From Agelaius tricolor (Eukaryota > Chordata > Aves > Passeriformes > Icteridae): 64,000 nucleotides of DNA. The stretch spans positions 15,482,501 through 15,546,500 of the forward strand of contig JALJCS010000015.1 in the NCBI GenBank assembly GCA_023055355.1, in the 5' to 3' direction. The notes below the pieces were generated by a model. The model saw only the letters and a list, made by a program, of their open reading frames with translations. It was not told the origin of the DNA and ran no database searches. This document shows, in pieces, positions 1-12,899 of the stretch; within the stretch, counting starts at the first letter, position 1; each line of letters starts with the position of its first letter. Position numbers and translations under genes: made by a program.

Positions 1-830
1 CTTTAGGGAGTTAGGAACTCCGGGACCAGGGGCAGCCCCGCAGCCGGGCGGCACCGCACCCACCGCATCTCGGTGCACACAATGCCCCGCACGGCACCGC
101 CCGCTCCGCTCCGCACTCGCCGCTCCTCACCGGGGCCGCTCCGGCGGGGAACGGGACGGGGAGCCGCCCAGCCCACCGTGGGGTCCCTTGTTCTCCCGAC
201 CGGCGGCTCCGGGCGGGCGGGACCTGCAGCGGGGCGGTCCCGGTGCCGGTCCCGGAGGCGCAGCCCCGCTCCGCGCAGCCCCGGTCCCGGTGCCGGAGGC
301 GCAGCCCCGTTCCGCGCAGCCCCGGTCCCGGTGCCGGTGGCGCCGCCCGCCGCGGGTTAACGGGAGCCGCGCTCTCGCCGCGCTCCGTGCCAGCGCTCCC
401 AGCCCGCAGACAAAGGGAGCCCCGGTCCTGCCCGGTCCAGCCCGGTTCCCCGGTGCCGGCGGTGCCGGTGCCGCCCCGCGGGGCCACTCACCGGGCGCGG
501 GGCGGCGGCGGCGGCAGCAGCGGGGCACCCGGCACAGCCCCGGCCCGTCCCCGCCTTCCCGGGCGCTTCGGTAACGGAAGCGCCGAGCTCCGCCCCGCAC
601 CCGTTACCACGGAAACGCGTGAAACCCCCGACGGCGGCGGAGGCGGGGCTCCCCTTCCCGCACCGGCTCCGGGAGCGCGGCCCGGGCGGCTGCCGTGGGC
701 TCCCGGCGCGTCCCCGGGGCACCCCGGCCCCTCTGGCCGGAACCCTGGCAGCACAGGGGAGCCCCGGTGCTCCCCGGGCCCTTCTCAGGGCAGCCCGCCC
801 CGGCCGTGCTCCCCTGAGCCTCCCTTGCTA
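1..830 (-). promoter_or_regulatory. CpG island, probable promoter/first exon of the upstream minus-strand gene (KIFC3 by synteny)
   Basis: The segment is very GC-rich and dense in CpG, unlike the following 12 kb, and looks like a vertebrate promoter island. In human 16q21 the neighbour of CNGB1 on this side is KIFC3, transcribed in the same direction as CNGB1, so its 5' end would fall here with the gene body to the left of the window. Several long reading frames cross the island on both strands, but none resembles KIFC3; they are expected in GC-rich DNA that lacks stop codons. The island call is direct. The gene identity is inference from synteny only. Confidence 0.45.
252..334. repeat. 41-bp tandem duplication in the CpG island
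   Basis: Two nearly identical 41-bp units (start ccggaggcgcagcccc at 252 and 293) lie in tandem. They consist of alternating gcagcccc and ggtcccggtg blocks. Confidence 0.8.
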
Positions 831-841
831 TAGCGCTGGGG

Positions 842-912
842 CTCCCGGTGTGCCCCGGGTACTCCCGGTGTGCCCCGGGTACTCCCGGTGTGCCCCGGGT
901 ACTCCCCGTGTG
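842..912. repeat. 20-bp minisatellite, about 3.5 copies
   Basis: The unit ggtgtgccccgggtactccc is repeated with a 20-bp period at the edge of the CpG island; the last copy is diverged. Confidence 0.9.
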
Positions 913-3532
913 TCTCTGCCATTCCCACCCCAAGCCCGAGCTCTCCAGGGAGTCCCAGTGTAACTGCCCCCCACCTGTGCACCCCTCCTGGCATCACTCA
1001 TCTCGGGGACCTTGGGGGACCATGGGGACAGTGGTGCTGATGTCCTACACACCAAGGACCTGCCTACCCAAACTATGCCCCCCTGACACTCTGCCACCTC
1101 CCCACTGCTCCCAAACATCCCCGGGGAGCAATGCCAGCTGGCACCCCAGGCTCTTTGGGCTCAGGGACACGGATATCACATGAAAAACAACCCTTTTCTA
1201 ACCCAGAGGCATGGAGAGAACAGCCTCGTGTGCCAAGACCTCTACAAAAACCCTGGTGTCGGAAAGGCAACAGAAGATCCTGTTTTAAATATAACATATA
1301 TGAATTTTTAGGGTGTGATTTGTACCTGCCTCCCTGTATTGCACACACAGCCCTCGCAGTAATGGCTGGTTTGGGTGACACGAGTCACTCATGACTGGTT
1401 CAGGGTAATGAACTGGCAGTACTGGATATTCCCCATACCAGAGCTGAACTTGGCATCCTTGGTGGTGGCAGCAGGTGCCCCGTGCCCATGGCTCACATCT
1501 GCACACCTGATGGCAGCCAGACCTGTGTCCCACGTGGGTCTGGGCACGCAGGAGTGGTGTCCCTTGGGAAAGGAGGGTTTGATGCCAGCCCCGTGCTGTG
1601 CTCCCCTCAGACCACGTGTTCTGCACCTCTGATCTCACCACGCTCAGTCCCAGCCTTTTGCTCACTCCTGGCCAGGTTTGGAGCAGGATTCAACCTTGTC
1701 CTTTCATCCTGCCTGTCCCTCTTGGACAAGCTCAGAGACCCCCCAGGAGACACAGCTCCACTCCCTGTCACCAGCCAGCCCCGTGGTGAGGGGTGACAAG
1801 CAGCCACTGGTGTTGGGGGGGACAGGCTGCTCTAGGCACTCAGCCCAGAGAGAGGGCGCTGTGAAGGGTCACCTCCATGTCCCCATGCCCCTGGCACAGA
1901 AACTTGCCCCTGAGAAGCCAATGCCATCCTGGCCTGGCAGCTGCCTCCAGCTCTGCACTGCATTTGCCATTCCCCTGCAGCCAGTGAAAACCTCCCAGCC
2001 TCCCCCTCTTCATCAGAGGTTTATTGGCATTCCCAGCATGGATCCTGGCATGGATGGATAGAGGTGTGTGTGCCTATAGACACACAGCCATATCCACATA
2101 CATTTACCCACAGAGGCCCTAAGCAGTGTCTAATTTGCATGAGTAACCCATTATCTGTGCAGCTCCTGAGGCTGGTTTGGGGATAATATTGACACACAGA
2201 AAGTTACTTTCCCCTTTCTGATAGCAACTGTAAAGCCATATCATGGCTGACTTCATTTATGAGCTGTAAAGAGTAAAATAAATGTTTATGTAATTTACTT
2301 TAACTGGGAAGTAATTTCCTGGCTTTTGAATGCTTCAGGTTTTTAATGGTATTGCAATTATGCAAAGCACATAAGTTGTATCAATTACATCAAGTGAGTC
2401 TACATTAAGCAGGCACATGCATGAATTCCTCAGTTTAGAAGAATAACTCAATGAATAAGCATGGAACAAAATCTGAGCTGCAGGAAGGGTTCCGTGCCAA
2501 CAGCCCTATTCAAACAGTCACCTGTGAGCAGTACAAAACCCAGCCCTCCCAGCTGCTGGGCTGTCTTTGGCAAGGGCAGCGTGGCTCTCTGGCAGGCCCA
2601 GCACACCAGGAGCAGGCTCTCCAGGGATCCAGAGGTGGGGTTACTCTGGCTGCCGGCCGGGTACCAGCTCCCTTTCCCTGCACTCTTTGGCTCAAGGCAG
2701 CACTGTGGATCCAGGGGATGCCCACTTGCTGCTGGACATTCTGGGGGGCTGCAGGCAGCAGGTGCCCTGCCCGTGCCCCCTCTCTGCAGGGATTCACCCA
2801 CGCTGGCTGGGATAAGCTCAGCCTGGTCCCCAGCGATGCTCTCCCATCCTCCTTCCCTTGGCTGTCACGTCTCCGTGACCTGAGCGAGCACCGGCTGACG
2901 ACATCGCCGGAGGTATTTTTAGAAATGCCGCTTTGCAGGCAGGCAGAGGAGCGGCACCGAGGAGCGGGGCTGGCCCAGCAGCACCTCCTGCCACAGCCAG
3001 CAGGTAGAGGGAGGGCTCGAAACACCCGTGACCAGCAGGGCTAAAACATCTGCCCTGCCTGGACAGCACCACCCTGCCCGGGGACAGTGACCTTGGCTCG
3101 GGTTTAGCTCTGCTTTTAGCCCAGCCCCTGTGCTGTAGCTGAAAAGCATCGCTGCCGTGGTGTGGTGAAGTCAGGCAGGTTAATTTGCCTTTTACTTGGA
3201 TGGAGGGAAGCTCCAGCGATCGAAACACATCACCGAATGGGGCCCTTTGTATTGGGTGTTTGTTCTGCCCTGAGCAAATATTTAACCTACATCTGTAAGA
3301 CAGCTAAAAAATCCCCCGAATGCCAGAAAAAATGTAACTCCTCCTACTCTCCCTTGGAGCAACCTGATAACCTGGTCTAGGAATGCAGGCGAGAGAGCAC
3401 ACCTGATACCTGAAACCTATTGTCTGTTGGGATGCTCCCTGTAGAAAATTCCCACCAGAAGCATCAGACAGCGTGAGAAAGTGTCCCCAGAGCACAATTA
3501 ATTATAAACCAGCTCATTATTCTAATTTTGCT

Positions 3533-3597
3533 CCTCCTCGAGGAGGTGAGGGGATTTCTCGGCTTTGCCAAGCCGACATGAAATGCTTTGCAAAGCA
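3533..3597. other. Cluster of three perfect inverted repeats
   Basis: Within 65 bp there are three palindromes: cctcctcgaggagg (3533-3546, 14 bp, no loop), tcggctt/aagccga with a 4-base loop (3559-3576), and tgctttgcaaagca (3584-3597, 14 bp, no loop). An AT-rich stretch lies on the left and a tandem 8-mer on the right. They could be dimeric transcription-factor sites; no function is shown. Confidence 0.7.
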
Positions 3598-3612
3598 GGA
3601 AGAGCCCCCTGC

Positions 3613-3647
3613 ATTCCTACATTCCTACATTCCTACATTCCTACATT
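3613..3647. repeat. 8-bp tandem repeat (attcctac)n
   Basis: Four perfect copies of attcctac followed by a partial copy. Confidence 0.95.
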
Positions 3648-6600
3648 GCCATTTCACACAATGACAGGAGTTTTAATTAAGTCTTAGCATGCTCCTGAGA
3701 AATTTAATACTCATTTTAAAGCTCCCTAGTTGCATTAATTCAACCCCGAGGCCCTGATCCTGGCGATAGGGTTGTGTGGAACTGGGTGGAGAGCAGGAGC
3801 TGGGCAGGGGTGTTCCAAGGATCGCTGCCAAAATCCAACACACTGGGGTGCTGCCTCGGCTGGTGGTGCTGTCTCTGCAGCTCAGCACCTTGGCCAAGCC
3901 CCTCGAGCCAGTTGGGCTGGGTTTGGGCAGCCCAGGGCAGCCCAGAGCCCGTCCACAGCCAAGGATCTGGCTGCTCCAGCTGGGAGCTGCTGCATGCCTG
4001 GCTCAGCTCTGCCCCTGTGCCCCATGCAAATCTCCTCTAGATCAAGCAAATGGCAAAAGCAACACCTTTTTCAACCTGCTGCATTCAGGCAGACAAAGGC
4101 TCTGCTGTGCTGGCAGCCAGGGCAGTGCCATGTGAGATGTAGCAGCCTTTGGGAGGGTGACTCTTTCACCCTTCCAAATTTCTTATCTCGGACTTCAGTG
4201 CACACACACCATCTAACCAAACCTCAGCCTCCTTCTCCCTTTCACCTACCTTTTATCTTTGTCATATTTTTCAGCTGGCTTCAGGAACAACTTGGGTTTG
4301 GCTTTAATGCCTGGGCCTTGCCTAAGCAGAGCAGTTCTGGGCTCATCCTGTGCCTCTGTGGCTGCTGGGGATGGGGAGCTGCTCTGTGGGAGGACTGCAG
4401 CTCACCTCCTAAGTCATTAATGTTTCATGGCATTAATCAACACAGGCTCCTGCTTATAAAGCACTTCTTAGAAACAAGGCTAAGAATAAGCACGAGGTGT
4501 CCTTGCTGAGGCTAAACCCTCTCTGCTGGCTGGGGGATGCCCCTGCTGGCTGGAGCAGACCCAGAGAGGGAGCAGCTTGACACCAAGTGAATTCCATCCA
4601 GGCTGTTTCAACCTGCAAATGAAAATTCTGGCTGTACTGGAAAGATGGCTGCATGTCAGGAGGAGATCCTGCTCCTCCTGGTCTGGAAGAAGCCCACCAG
4701 CACTCCCCCAGCCAGTGCTTACAGGGCATCCTTGGGACCCTCACTTGGGACCTTGGGTGCTTTCTGCAGTTCTTTCTAACTAAATAAATATCTGAAGATA
4801 GAAGCTGCAGGTGGGCAATTGGAACCTTTTAAGAATTTTACCACTTCTGGTGCTCATTTTCTCCTTGAAGCCAAGCCCCCACAATGCCACTGAGCCTGTT
4901 CCCCTGGCTGGGTGACACTGGTGACAAGGTGTGCAAAGGGAGGCTTCCCTCTGCACAGTCAGAAAGGAGGGGAGCCATCTCTTTAAGAAATAGATTCAGT
5001 TCTCAGCAAACCCATTTATTTTTAGTGCCCTCCAAAGTGTGCTTGTCTTTGGAGAAGGAACGAAGCAAACAGTAATTCTGAATAATTTAGGAAACAGAGT
5101 TTTGGGGCTGTAGTAAATGGCTGTGCTACGCTGGGGCAGGGGCTGGAGGAATGCAGGGCTTGCTAATAACATCCAGGCATGGGCAGAGGTAAATCAGTGA
5201 GAGCCTCTGCAGGGAATAGGGAAATGTCCCTGTGGTCATAAAGCAAATGCAGCCATGCAAAGGAAAATAACGTGATGAGCGATGGGCTCAGCTGCATCCC
5301 GGCTGCATCGCGAGAGCTGCGCCCAACAAAGGAATGAATATGCAAACGAGGGGGGATATTCACCGGCGGAATTAAACAGCTTTGCTGCTAACCGGCTTTG
5401 CCTGCTCGATATCCAGCTCTCTGCAGAATCCCCCTGAGAGGCCATCCTGGCACGGGCACAGCACGCGGGTCCCGGGCTCGCTCCGTGTCACCTTTGCGTG
5501 CCCCAGGGATGCTCAGCAGGGCCCCGGGCTGGGCTGTGCCCTGGGATGCTGGACCGACCCTGCTCTGCAGCTCTGGCACCAGGGGCATGGAATCAGGATC
5601 CTCCCTGGATCACCCACACCCGCTGGGGACAATGAACGTCCCAGTGCTCACAGAGAGCTCACAAGGGAGCCCCTTGGCAGCAGTGGGGCACCCGCAGAGA
5701 TCCTGCACCACGGCCTGGGCCCTGCCCTGCCCTGCCCAGGGTCTGTTGTACTGCACTGAATCCATTTCCATCCAGTCCCCATTTCCAGGGGAATGCTCCC
5801 ACTGCCTCCACTCACTGCTGGGTGATCTCGGCCCTGCTTTTATCTACACTGAGCTGCAGCATTCCAGCCCACCCCATGCTATCACAGCTTCCCACTCACC
5901 AAGGAAAAAGGCTGAGGTTTTTCCAGTTTAACTTACTGGAGGATATTTCGTGGTAATTTAATTATTATGGACCTAACTGTGACCAAATTTTAGTTTTTTT
6001 TATTTTTAATTCTAATGTGCAATTGAGATGGTGAAGAAAACTGCACTCAGTTGAGTGAGTCACCAAAGAGATCCATGAATCTACCTGCCAAAATTTTACA
6101 GGAAAAACTATGTTTTCTTGTTAACACAAAAATAGATCCATAACTACCACGGCCACTCATCCTGTTACAAAACAAAAGCAAAATTTCTTGTTCCTGTGTT
6201 GGTGCTTCAAAGCTTCTTTCCCAGCAGACTCTAGAATTACAAACTGCACCCACAGTGCTGGGATCTGTCCTCAAAGCAGGCTTTACACCCAGTAAGGGTC
6301 TTCTGCCTCCTGGCTGAGCCAGGGAAAACTGGAGAAGACAAGCAAAGGAAACACTGAATTCCAGCCTCCTGCTGTGGTTTAGGGAGGAAGGAGCAGCACA
6401 GTGCTGTGCAAGGCTATTTTAGAACAGAAAAGTTTTACATCTACGCCCAATGAATATTAAAGAGCCACACGCTTCACTCTGCTGCCTGAGCTGATTTAAT
6501 TCCTCCTCATGGAGAGGAGCAGACCCACACCCAGATTTTCATGCATGTGCCTCAGAGGTGAACGGGATGTGAAGGGTGAACCTGAGTCTTCTCTGCCAGG

Positions 6601-8711
6601 GGATCCCTTCAGCAATCACTCCCAACTGGAAAAACAAGGAGACATCAAGGAAAAGCTGGCAGTGCAGGCAGGGTTTGTGCAGGCTGAGGTGGAATGAATA
6701 GCTGCCAGCTTCCTGGGCTTCCACATCTGTTTGCACATCCAAGAGGGGTGAGATGGAGAAGGAAATGGGACACAAGGTGGGAGCAAGGCATGGCCAGGGC
6801 ACCCTGGGGCTCAGGGTGGGAGAGGTGGGACCAGGGCTCCCACCTCAGCAGAGGTGGGACCAGGGCTCTCTGGGGCTCAGGCATCTCTATTCACTTACCT
6901 TCATCTTTAGCCCACCAGACAAAATGTGCAGCTGAATTAACCCCCCAGGAAGCAACAGCAAAATAAACACAGAGCCTGTGTGCAAACATCCAGGCATGTT
7001 CCATGGAAACAACTCCAACCCAAAGGCATTGTGCTGGTTTTCATCCCCAGCCTTTGATTTTGACACAGACAATGCCCTGCTTGCCCCCAGCGCCCACCAC
7101 TGCTCTCACCTGTGGAGCCATCCAGGCCAACCCTGGTCCTGGGCACTTTTTCTGGAAGCATCCTCCTGCACAGGTGAGTGTCCTCATGGTGCCCATGGGT
7201 CTGCAGTGCTCCTCGCCGTGGGCAGGGATGCTCTCCACAGCCTGCATCCTGCTCCTCCTGCTGCTCCAGCCCTGCATGGACAGTCCTGCCAGCACCCACA
7301 GGGTGTGCATGGCTCAGCACAGCCTGGGAAGGGGCCCTGAGCTCGGGGTCTGGTCTGTGGGCAGCCCCTCTCAGGCACCAGGAGCGAGCTGGGCTGGCTG
7401 ATGCTGGCAGCAGCTCCCTGGGGTGGGATCCTTCCCTGTGCTTTCCCACACCTGGTGCCACAGGGCTGGCACAGCAGCACTGGAAAATCGCTGGCTTTTC
7501 ATCAGGGGCTTTGTTGGCTCTGTCCCAGCCTCAGGGGTCTCTGAGTGCAGCCCCCTGCAGTTCCTCCCTACTGGGGACCAGTAAATGCTGTGGTGCAGAT
7601 GGTCCCTAACGGTGCCTGGTCCCAGGAGGGTCCCAGTGCTGGTGCAGACAGGGTGGTGGCGCTGCCCAGGGATGCTCCAGCCTCCCCAGCAAGCCAGGCC
7701 AGAGGATGGCTTCTGCACCCAGCCTTGCCTTCCCCACTGAATTGCTCAGCCCATCTCTTGTGCTCTGTCCCATCCGTGGCCAGAGACAGGGAGAGCTCTG
7801 TGCCCTCTGCTCCCATCTGCCAGCGCATTAGGAAAACGAGAGCTGATTAAAGTCCATCCCCTCCCGAGCACCATTGGTCCCAGCAAATTGCTGACACCAC
7901 AATGTGGGGGCAGTGGCGGCCAGGTGGACTTCCCTCTGCCCACAGACACCCAGTGCTAGATGGGTTTGGGGTTGCTTTGGGGTCTGAGCGTTTCCTGTGG
8001 TCACAAGAAGTGCTTTAACTGCAGAAAATGAATGTGTTAATTTGATTTTCTTTTTCCTATTGCCTGTTAAGAGGTTGGTTCAGGCAGTGCCTCTCCTTGC
8101 AGCCCTGCTCCTCCTGCACAAGGATGCCAAGATGGGATGGGAAGGAGCTTCTGGGTGCCCACAGCACCCCATTAACCCAGCCACCCACTGGAAGGCCCCT
8201 GTAGCACCAAAAAATCTCCTGTTTCTCAAGGCAGGCCAGCTGGAAAGCCCCATTTCCCTCCCAATTATCTCCACCTGCCAGCACTTTCTAGAAGGCAGTT
8301 AAGAACATTGAAACTGGGGAGATTTGCAAAATAAACAGCGATCAAACGCAAAGCCCTGGGTTCCTGCTCCGAGGGTGTCTGCCAAGACACACAGATCGTA
8401 TCAGGCTAATTTACAAAAGGAAAACCGCCCTAATTAGTGCTCAGGAAAGCACTTTAATGAGAAGAGCATTAGTGCAAAAAGCAAGAGTGCCAAGAGGTCA
8501 AGCTGTTCCTAATGCCAGAAAAACAGGAAATGGGGCACAGCTGATCTCTGCCCACCCAAGCCGCAGCACCAATTTCTCATTTTTTTAGTAATATCTCAGG
8601 CTGTGAGTGAGGAATTCAGAAAACCCAGAGTGTAAAGCCCAGCGGCCGGGCAGAGCCTCCATCGGCAGCTCTGAGCATCGGGATGCCAGGTGAGGAGAGG
8701 GCTCCCTGCAG

Positions 8712-9035
8712 CCGCCTCCCCTCCCTTTGGGGGCAGAATGCAGCTTTGTGGGGTTTCACCTATGAGGGGAAGAGCAGGAGCCCTGTCAGTGCCACCTCCC
8801 CTCCCTTTTGGGGCAGAATGCAGCTTTTATGGGTTTTCACTTATGAAGGGAAGAGCAGGAGCCCTGTCAGTGCCGCCTCCCCTCCCTTTTGGGGCAGAAT
8901 GCAGCTTTTATGGATTTTCCCCTATAAAGGGAGGAGCAGGAGCCCTGTCAATGCCACCTCCCCTCCCTTTGGGGGCAGAATGCAGCTTTTATGGGTTTTC
9001 CCCTATAAAGGGAGGAGCAGGAGCCCTGTCAATGC
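8712..9035. repeat. 80-81-bp minisatellite, four copies
   Basis: The landmark gggcagaatgcag recurs at 8731, 8811, 8892 and 8973, giving periods of 80, 81 and 81. Copies are about 90% alike. Each ends in gcaggagccctgtca. The array keeps long frames open on the plus strand, but there is no splice or codon evidence for a gene. Confidence 0.9.
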
Positions 9036-12000
9036 CACAGCCTCTCTCGCCTGCCCGCGGCTCTGCCGGTGGCCAGTAACCATGGCAGCGGAGGGATTTG
9101 CACGTGATTTTGGCATTTCTGCAGCACAAAAGAGCCTCTTATCTAGAATGAGTGACTGCTCTGGCTGGTCTTCATTCCTCTGCTTATTGCTGAGGCATCG
9201 TGGGGCAGCTCATGGGATGCTCACCATGGGGCCAATTCGGGCCGTCCCGGCGATGCTCCCCTGGGACACATCCAGATCATCCCTGGGGGCTCCAGGATGC
9301 CCCGGGTGCTCCCCAGCCCCAGAATCGACCCCACTGCGGGAGGCAGAGCCAGCCCTCCCCACCACTGCTGGCAAACAGAGCAGGGGAGGGAGCAGGGATC
9401 GTCCTGCTGGGCTCAGCTTTGCAAAACGAGCATCTGCAAACCCTGGGAAGCCATCTGGGCCATGCTGGCTGTCCCCAGGATGTCACAGCCCAGAGCTGCA
9501 GGGGTGCTCCCTGGCATCCCCACGACCTGATTTATCTCACTCCCCCAGTTGTTTACATTTCTTCTCAAATTTCTTCCAGTTTATCCAAGAAAACAGTTTT
9601 GAGCCTTTAACTGTTCCACTTCCAGCTCTTCTCATGCCTCAAGGAACTTCTAAGAGCAGGGAAAACTGCATGAAAGAACAAAGGTTTCTAGTCTTCAATT
9701 CTTCAGATGACCAAACCCTGATACTGCACAGATCCCCCTTAGACATTCACCCTAGGGCATGAACCAAAGCGGGCAAGTTTCATCCCAAAACCAGAACAGG
9801 TAAATGAGGAAAGAATGAGAAAAGGAAAGGTCATTGAGCCTGAGCTCAGCCTCAGCTGCTGCTAACAGGAGCTGCCATGGGCATCTATTGGTTGTGAGCC
9901 TCTGTATGGCCCCTTTCCAAAAGGTGGTCTGGTGTTTTTTCAGGGTGCTAACTCCAGTGGGACCATTACTGCACTAAAAAGGAGCTGTGTGCTCGGAGCA
10001 GAGAAAACCAGACTTGTATCAGCTCCATTTCAGGGGAAGGCAAAAGGGATTCAGACAGATTTATATGCAAGTGTCACTCAAAGCAGAGCTACACAAAGGA
10101 AAAAAATATATATAGACAGAAAAAGTGGGTTACAGACTGTTCCCAAACTAGGAGTGTCCTGCTGGCTAAGGTCTGCAGGTTTCAAGGTTGAAGTGCTTAA
10201 TTTTATTTCAAGCTTCCTAATTAAACACCATTTAACTGGGCTTTCCATTTATCCTGCAATTTCTTTCTGGACCTGAGTCTAATCCCCAAACCTGCTTATT
10301 TGCTTTTACTTTCGTTACAACCTTATCAGTGATTAACCTGCAATTGCACTTAATCCTTTTAAAAGATTTCTCTGGCTATAAATACAGAGAAGCTACCTGC
10401 CCTGTTTCTGTCCAGGGGAAAATAACCTCCCTCACTGCCAGGTGTCTGTGGTGGGTTGTACTATTCCTTCTGTCAGCTGATTTTTCTAATGGGAGACATT
10501 TGTCTTCTCTAACTTCCTACAGAACATTGAATCAGTGTCAATTCTCTGAAAGACACAGGCCACAAGGAATATGAATACACCCCCAGTATATATATAAAAA
10601 AATTCCATATATAAAAATATAAACAGCATATATATGCTACTGGTGACAGTGATGCAAAACCTTCCACATTCCTACAGCTCCAAAGACAAGCTCTTCTTCT
10701 TCCTTCAGCACTTCTCTATTCCACTCATTTCACTAAAAAGCTGCAACAGCTAAAATATCACTGCAAGAAAACCTGGTTTCTATGGCAATAAGCAGCTGCC
10801 TGTCAAGATTCCCTAAGTGCTGCATTAATAGAAGAGAGGATCTCATATCAGATTGACCCCAGACTTGAGGACACCAAGAGGAATGAGCAAAAGCTAATAA
10901 GAAATGCAGTAAAGGTACATGGAGTGTTACCAAAGCCATCAGGAATGTTCCAAGGGCAGTGGAGGGAACACTGAGTGATGAGTGCCCTCTGCAAGGTATT
11001 TATTGGAGGCAGTGCAAAGGAAGCCCATTGCAAACACAGCAAAACTGGTAAATGAATGGAATTTAAAAATGCAACAGAAGAAATCCAAGCCATGGCAACC
11101 CCCAAACAAGAGGCACTGAAGTCTCTGTCCTCTGTCATCTCTAAACAGAGCAGAGCAAACAGACCTGAGCTCAACTCCCAGCCCAGCCTGCAAGTCTAGC
11201 CCTACCTTGACCTTAATTATTACCTGGAGAATAATCTCTCCAAAGAACTAAAGCCATAAACAGATCACAGAGAAGGATAATTTCAGATCTCCCCATGGTT
11301 CCAGAATTACCAGTTGTGTATCCATCACCACCTCATGCTGCCTGCTGAAAACTAAGATCTTCAAGCAATCTTTTCTATTTAAGAAAGTTTTTTCCCCCTC
11401 CTATTGGTGATTAAAGACAAATTACAATCCTACTACCAATATTATGTGACCTCCTGAGCCTCTCAATTATTTATTGGGAAATCTGAACTGCATGTGAGGA
11501 TTTTCTGGCTCTGTCAGTGCATGAGTGAGCAAGAAGTCAAAATAACAGCTGGAATGTTGAAATAAATCCACACCAAATAAATGGTAATCTACATGGTGTT
11601 TATTGTAGATACAGTGAATTATGAGAGCAATTACAGCCCACTATTTATTTAAATGCTTTTTCTAAAGAATATTAAATCACAGAAGTAAATCAGAGCCCCA
11701 GTGCGATTTTTGCACGTTTCCTGGCTTGATTATATAAATATTTAAAGAGTGTAAAAAACCCACAACTTTTCACTCCCCATCAAAATCTTCTAGCTGGCAG
11801 GAAACCACTTGCAAATGTCTGAGGATGAGAAATATTCAGGGAGGTTTGGGTGAGTGCAGGCCCTCCCCTGCAATGTGATCCTTCAGACCCTCCTGCAGTA
11901 CAATGGAGCTCATTAAATTTGTTTAAAAAGAAAGCAAGGCATTATTAACTAATGCTAACACCTATTCTGCCTTTATTTTTTGCCACAGAAACCCATACAC

Positions 12001-12893
12001 TTTGCAAGAGAGGGAGGAAAAAGCAGCAAAAGGAGATCCCAAAGGAGGGGAAGGTCAGCCCTGGATGGGAAGAGGGATCAGCCAGGGGGTGCCAGCAGCC
12101 CTGCCACCCTTCCCTGTGTCCCAGCCAGACCTGTGGAACCTGCAGCACTGCTCCCTGCGTTTGCTGAACACCTGGGGAGCGCCTTGGCCACGGTGACAGG
12201 GCTGCTCCCTGCAGCTAAACCTGCCCCAGCTTCTCCTCCCGAGGATGGAAAGTGGCTCCCCTCTGTGGGAACATGGACAGCCAAAACCTTGGGGAGGATC
12301 TGCAAACCTCACCCAGCACCACCTCATGCACTGCTCCTCACCACCTCTCAGCTCACTCTGCTGGGCGCTGCCTTGCAGGAGGATGAGGAGGGAGCTGGGG
12401 CACCTTGAGCCATGAGCTGGGTGCTGAGCAGGTGTTTGCCTTCCCCTCCAGCACCCGGCCCCAGCACAGTGGGACAGTGGCTTCATGACTTCAGAGCTGA
12501 GCAGCACCAGGGTGGCTTCTCTCCCCTGGGAAATGTGGCCAGCAGCCAGCCTGAGGGGGCTGAAGGGCTGGGAATTGCCTGCTGGAAATGGGGATGCTGT
12601 GGGAATGTGACCCCTGTTGATGGAGTGGCAAAATTTTCCTTTGTCCCCTCAAAAAGGAAAGAAGCCCAGAAGTTTCTCTCCTCAATGAGGTGAAAAGCCA
12701 CCTCATGGGCTTAGGGGACTTCACCCCAAACTCAAGGATAGCTAATTGGACAGAAGCCAAAAAGTCTCACTTGGGCAATTGACTAGAAAAAGAAGTGAAC
12801 AGAGAAAGTAATTGCTCTTGTGAGGTGTTTTATGAGGAACAAGAACCTCTTGCACCTGGCTTGGTTTTTCTCTGTTTGTTATTTTTTTTGCCT

Positions 12894-12899
12894 TTTATT
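12894..12899 (-). terminator. Candidate poly(A) signal for CNGB1
   Basis: Reading the minus strand, AATAAA occurs here, about 1.1 kb past the CNGB1 stop codon, and I found no earlier perfect AATAAA between the stop and this point. The implied 3' UTR would be about 1.1 kb. No transcript evidence is available, so the assignment is tentative. Confidence 0.25.

Larger units (their letters stand above)
913..12870. other. Gene-free interval between the CpG island and CNGB1
   Basis: I see no exon chain, RNA gene or recognisable protein here. All frames are short or broken except those created by GC-rich or repetitive stretches. The interval contains AT-rich blocks (about 2080-2460, 10570-10640, 11390-11760), a cluster of palindromes (3533-3597), an 8-mer repeat (3613-3647) and an ~81-bp tandem repeat (8712-9035). 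It could hold regulatory DNA for CNGB1 or the neighbour, but nothing in the sequence proves that. Confidence 0.6.

Noticed and set aside
11..833. Several 90-196-aa frames on both strands
   Set aside because: All lie in the CpG island and its repeats; Arg/Pro/Gly/Ala composition is typical of non-coding GC-rich DNA.
8683..9762. 359-aa plus-strand open frame
   Set aside because: It depends on the 81-bp repeat and GC-rich sequence; no homology, splice logic or codon pattern.
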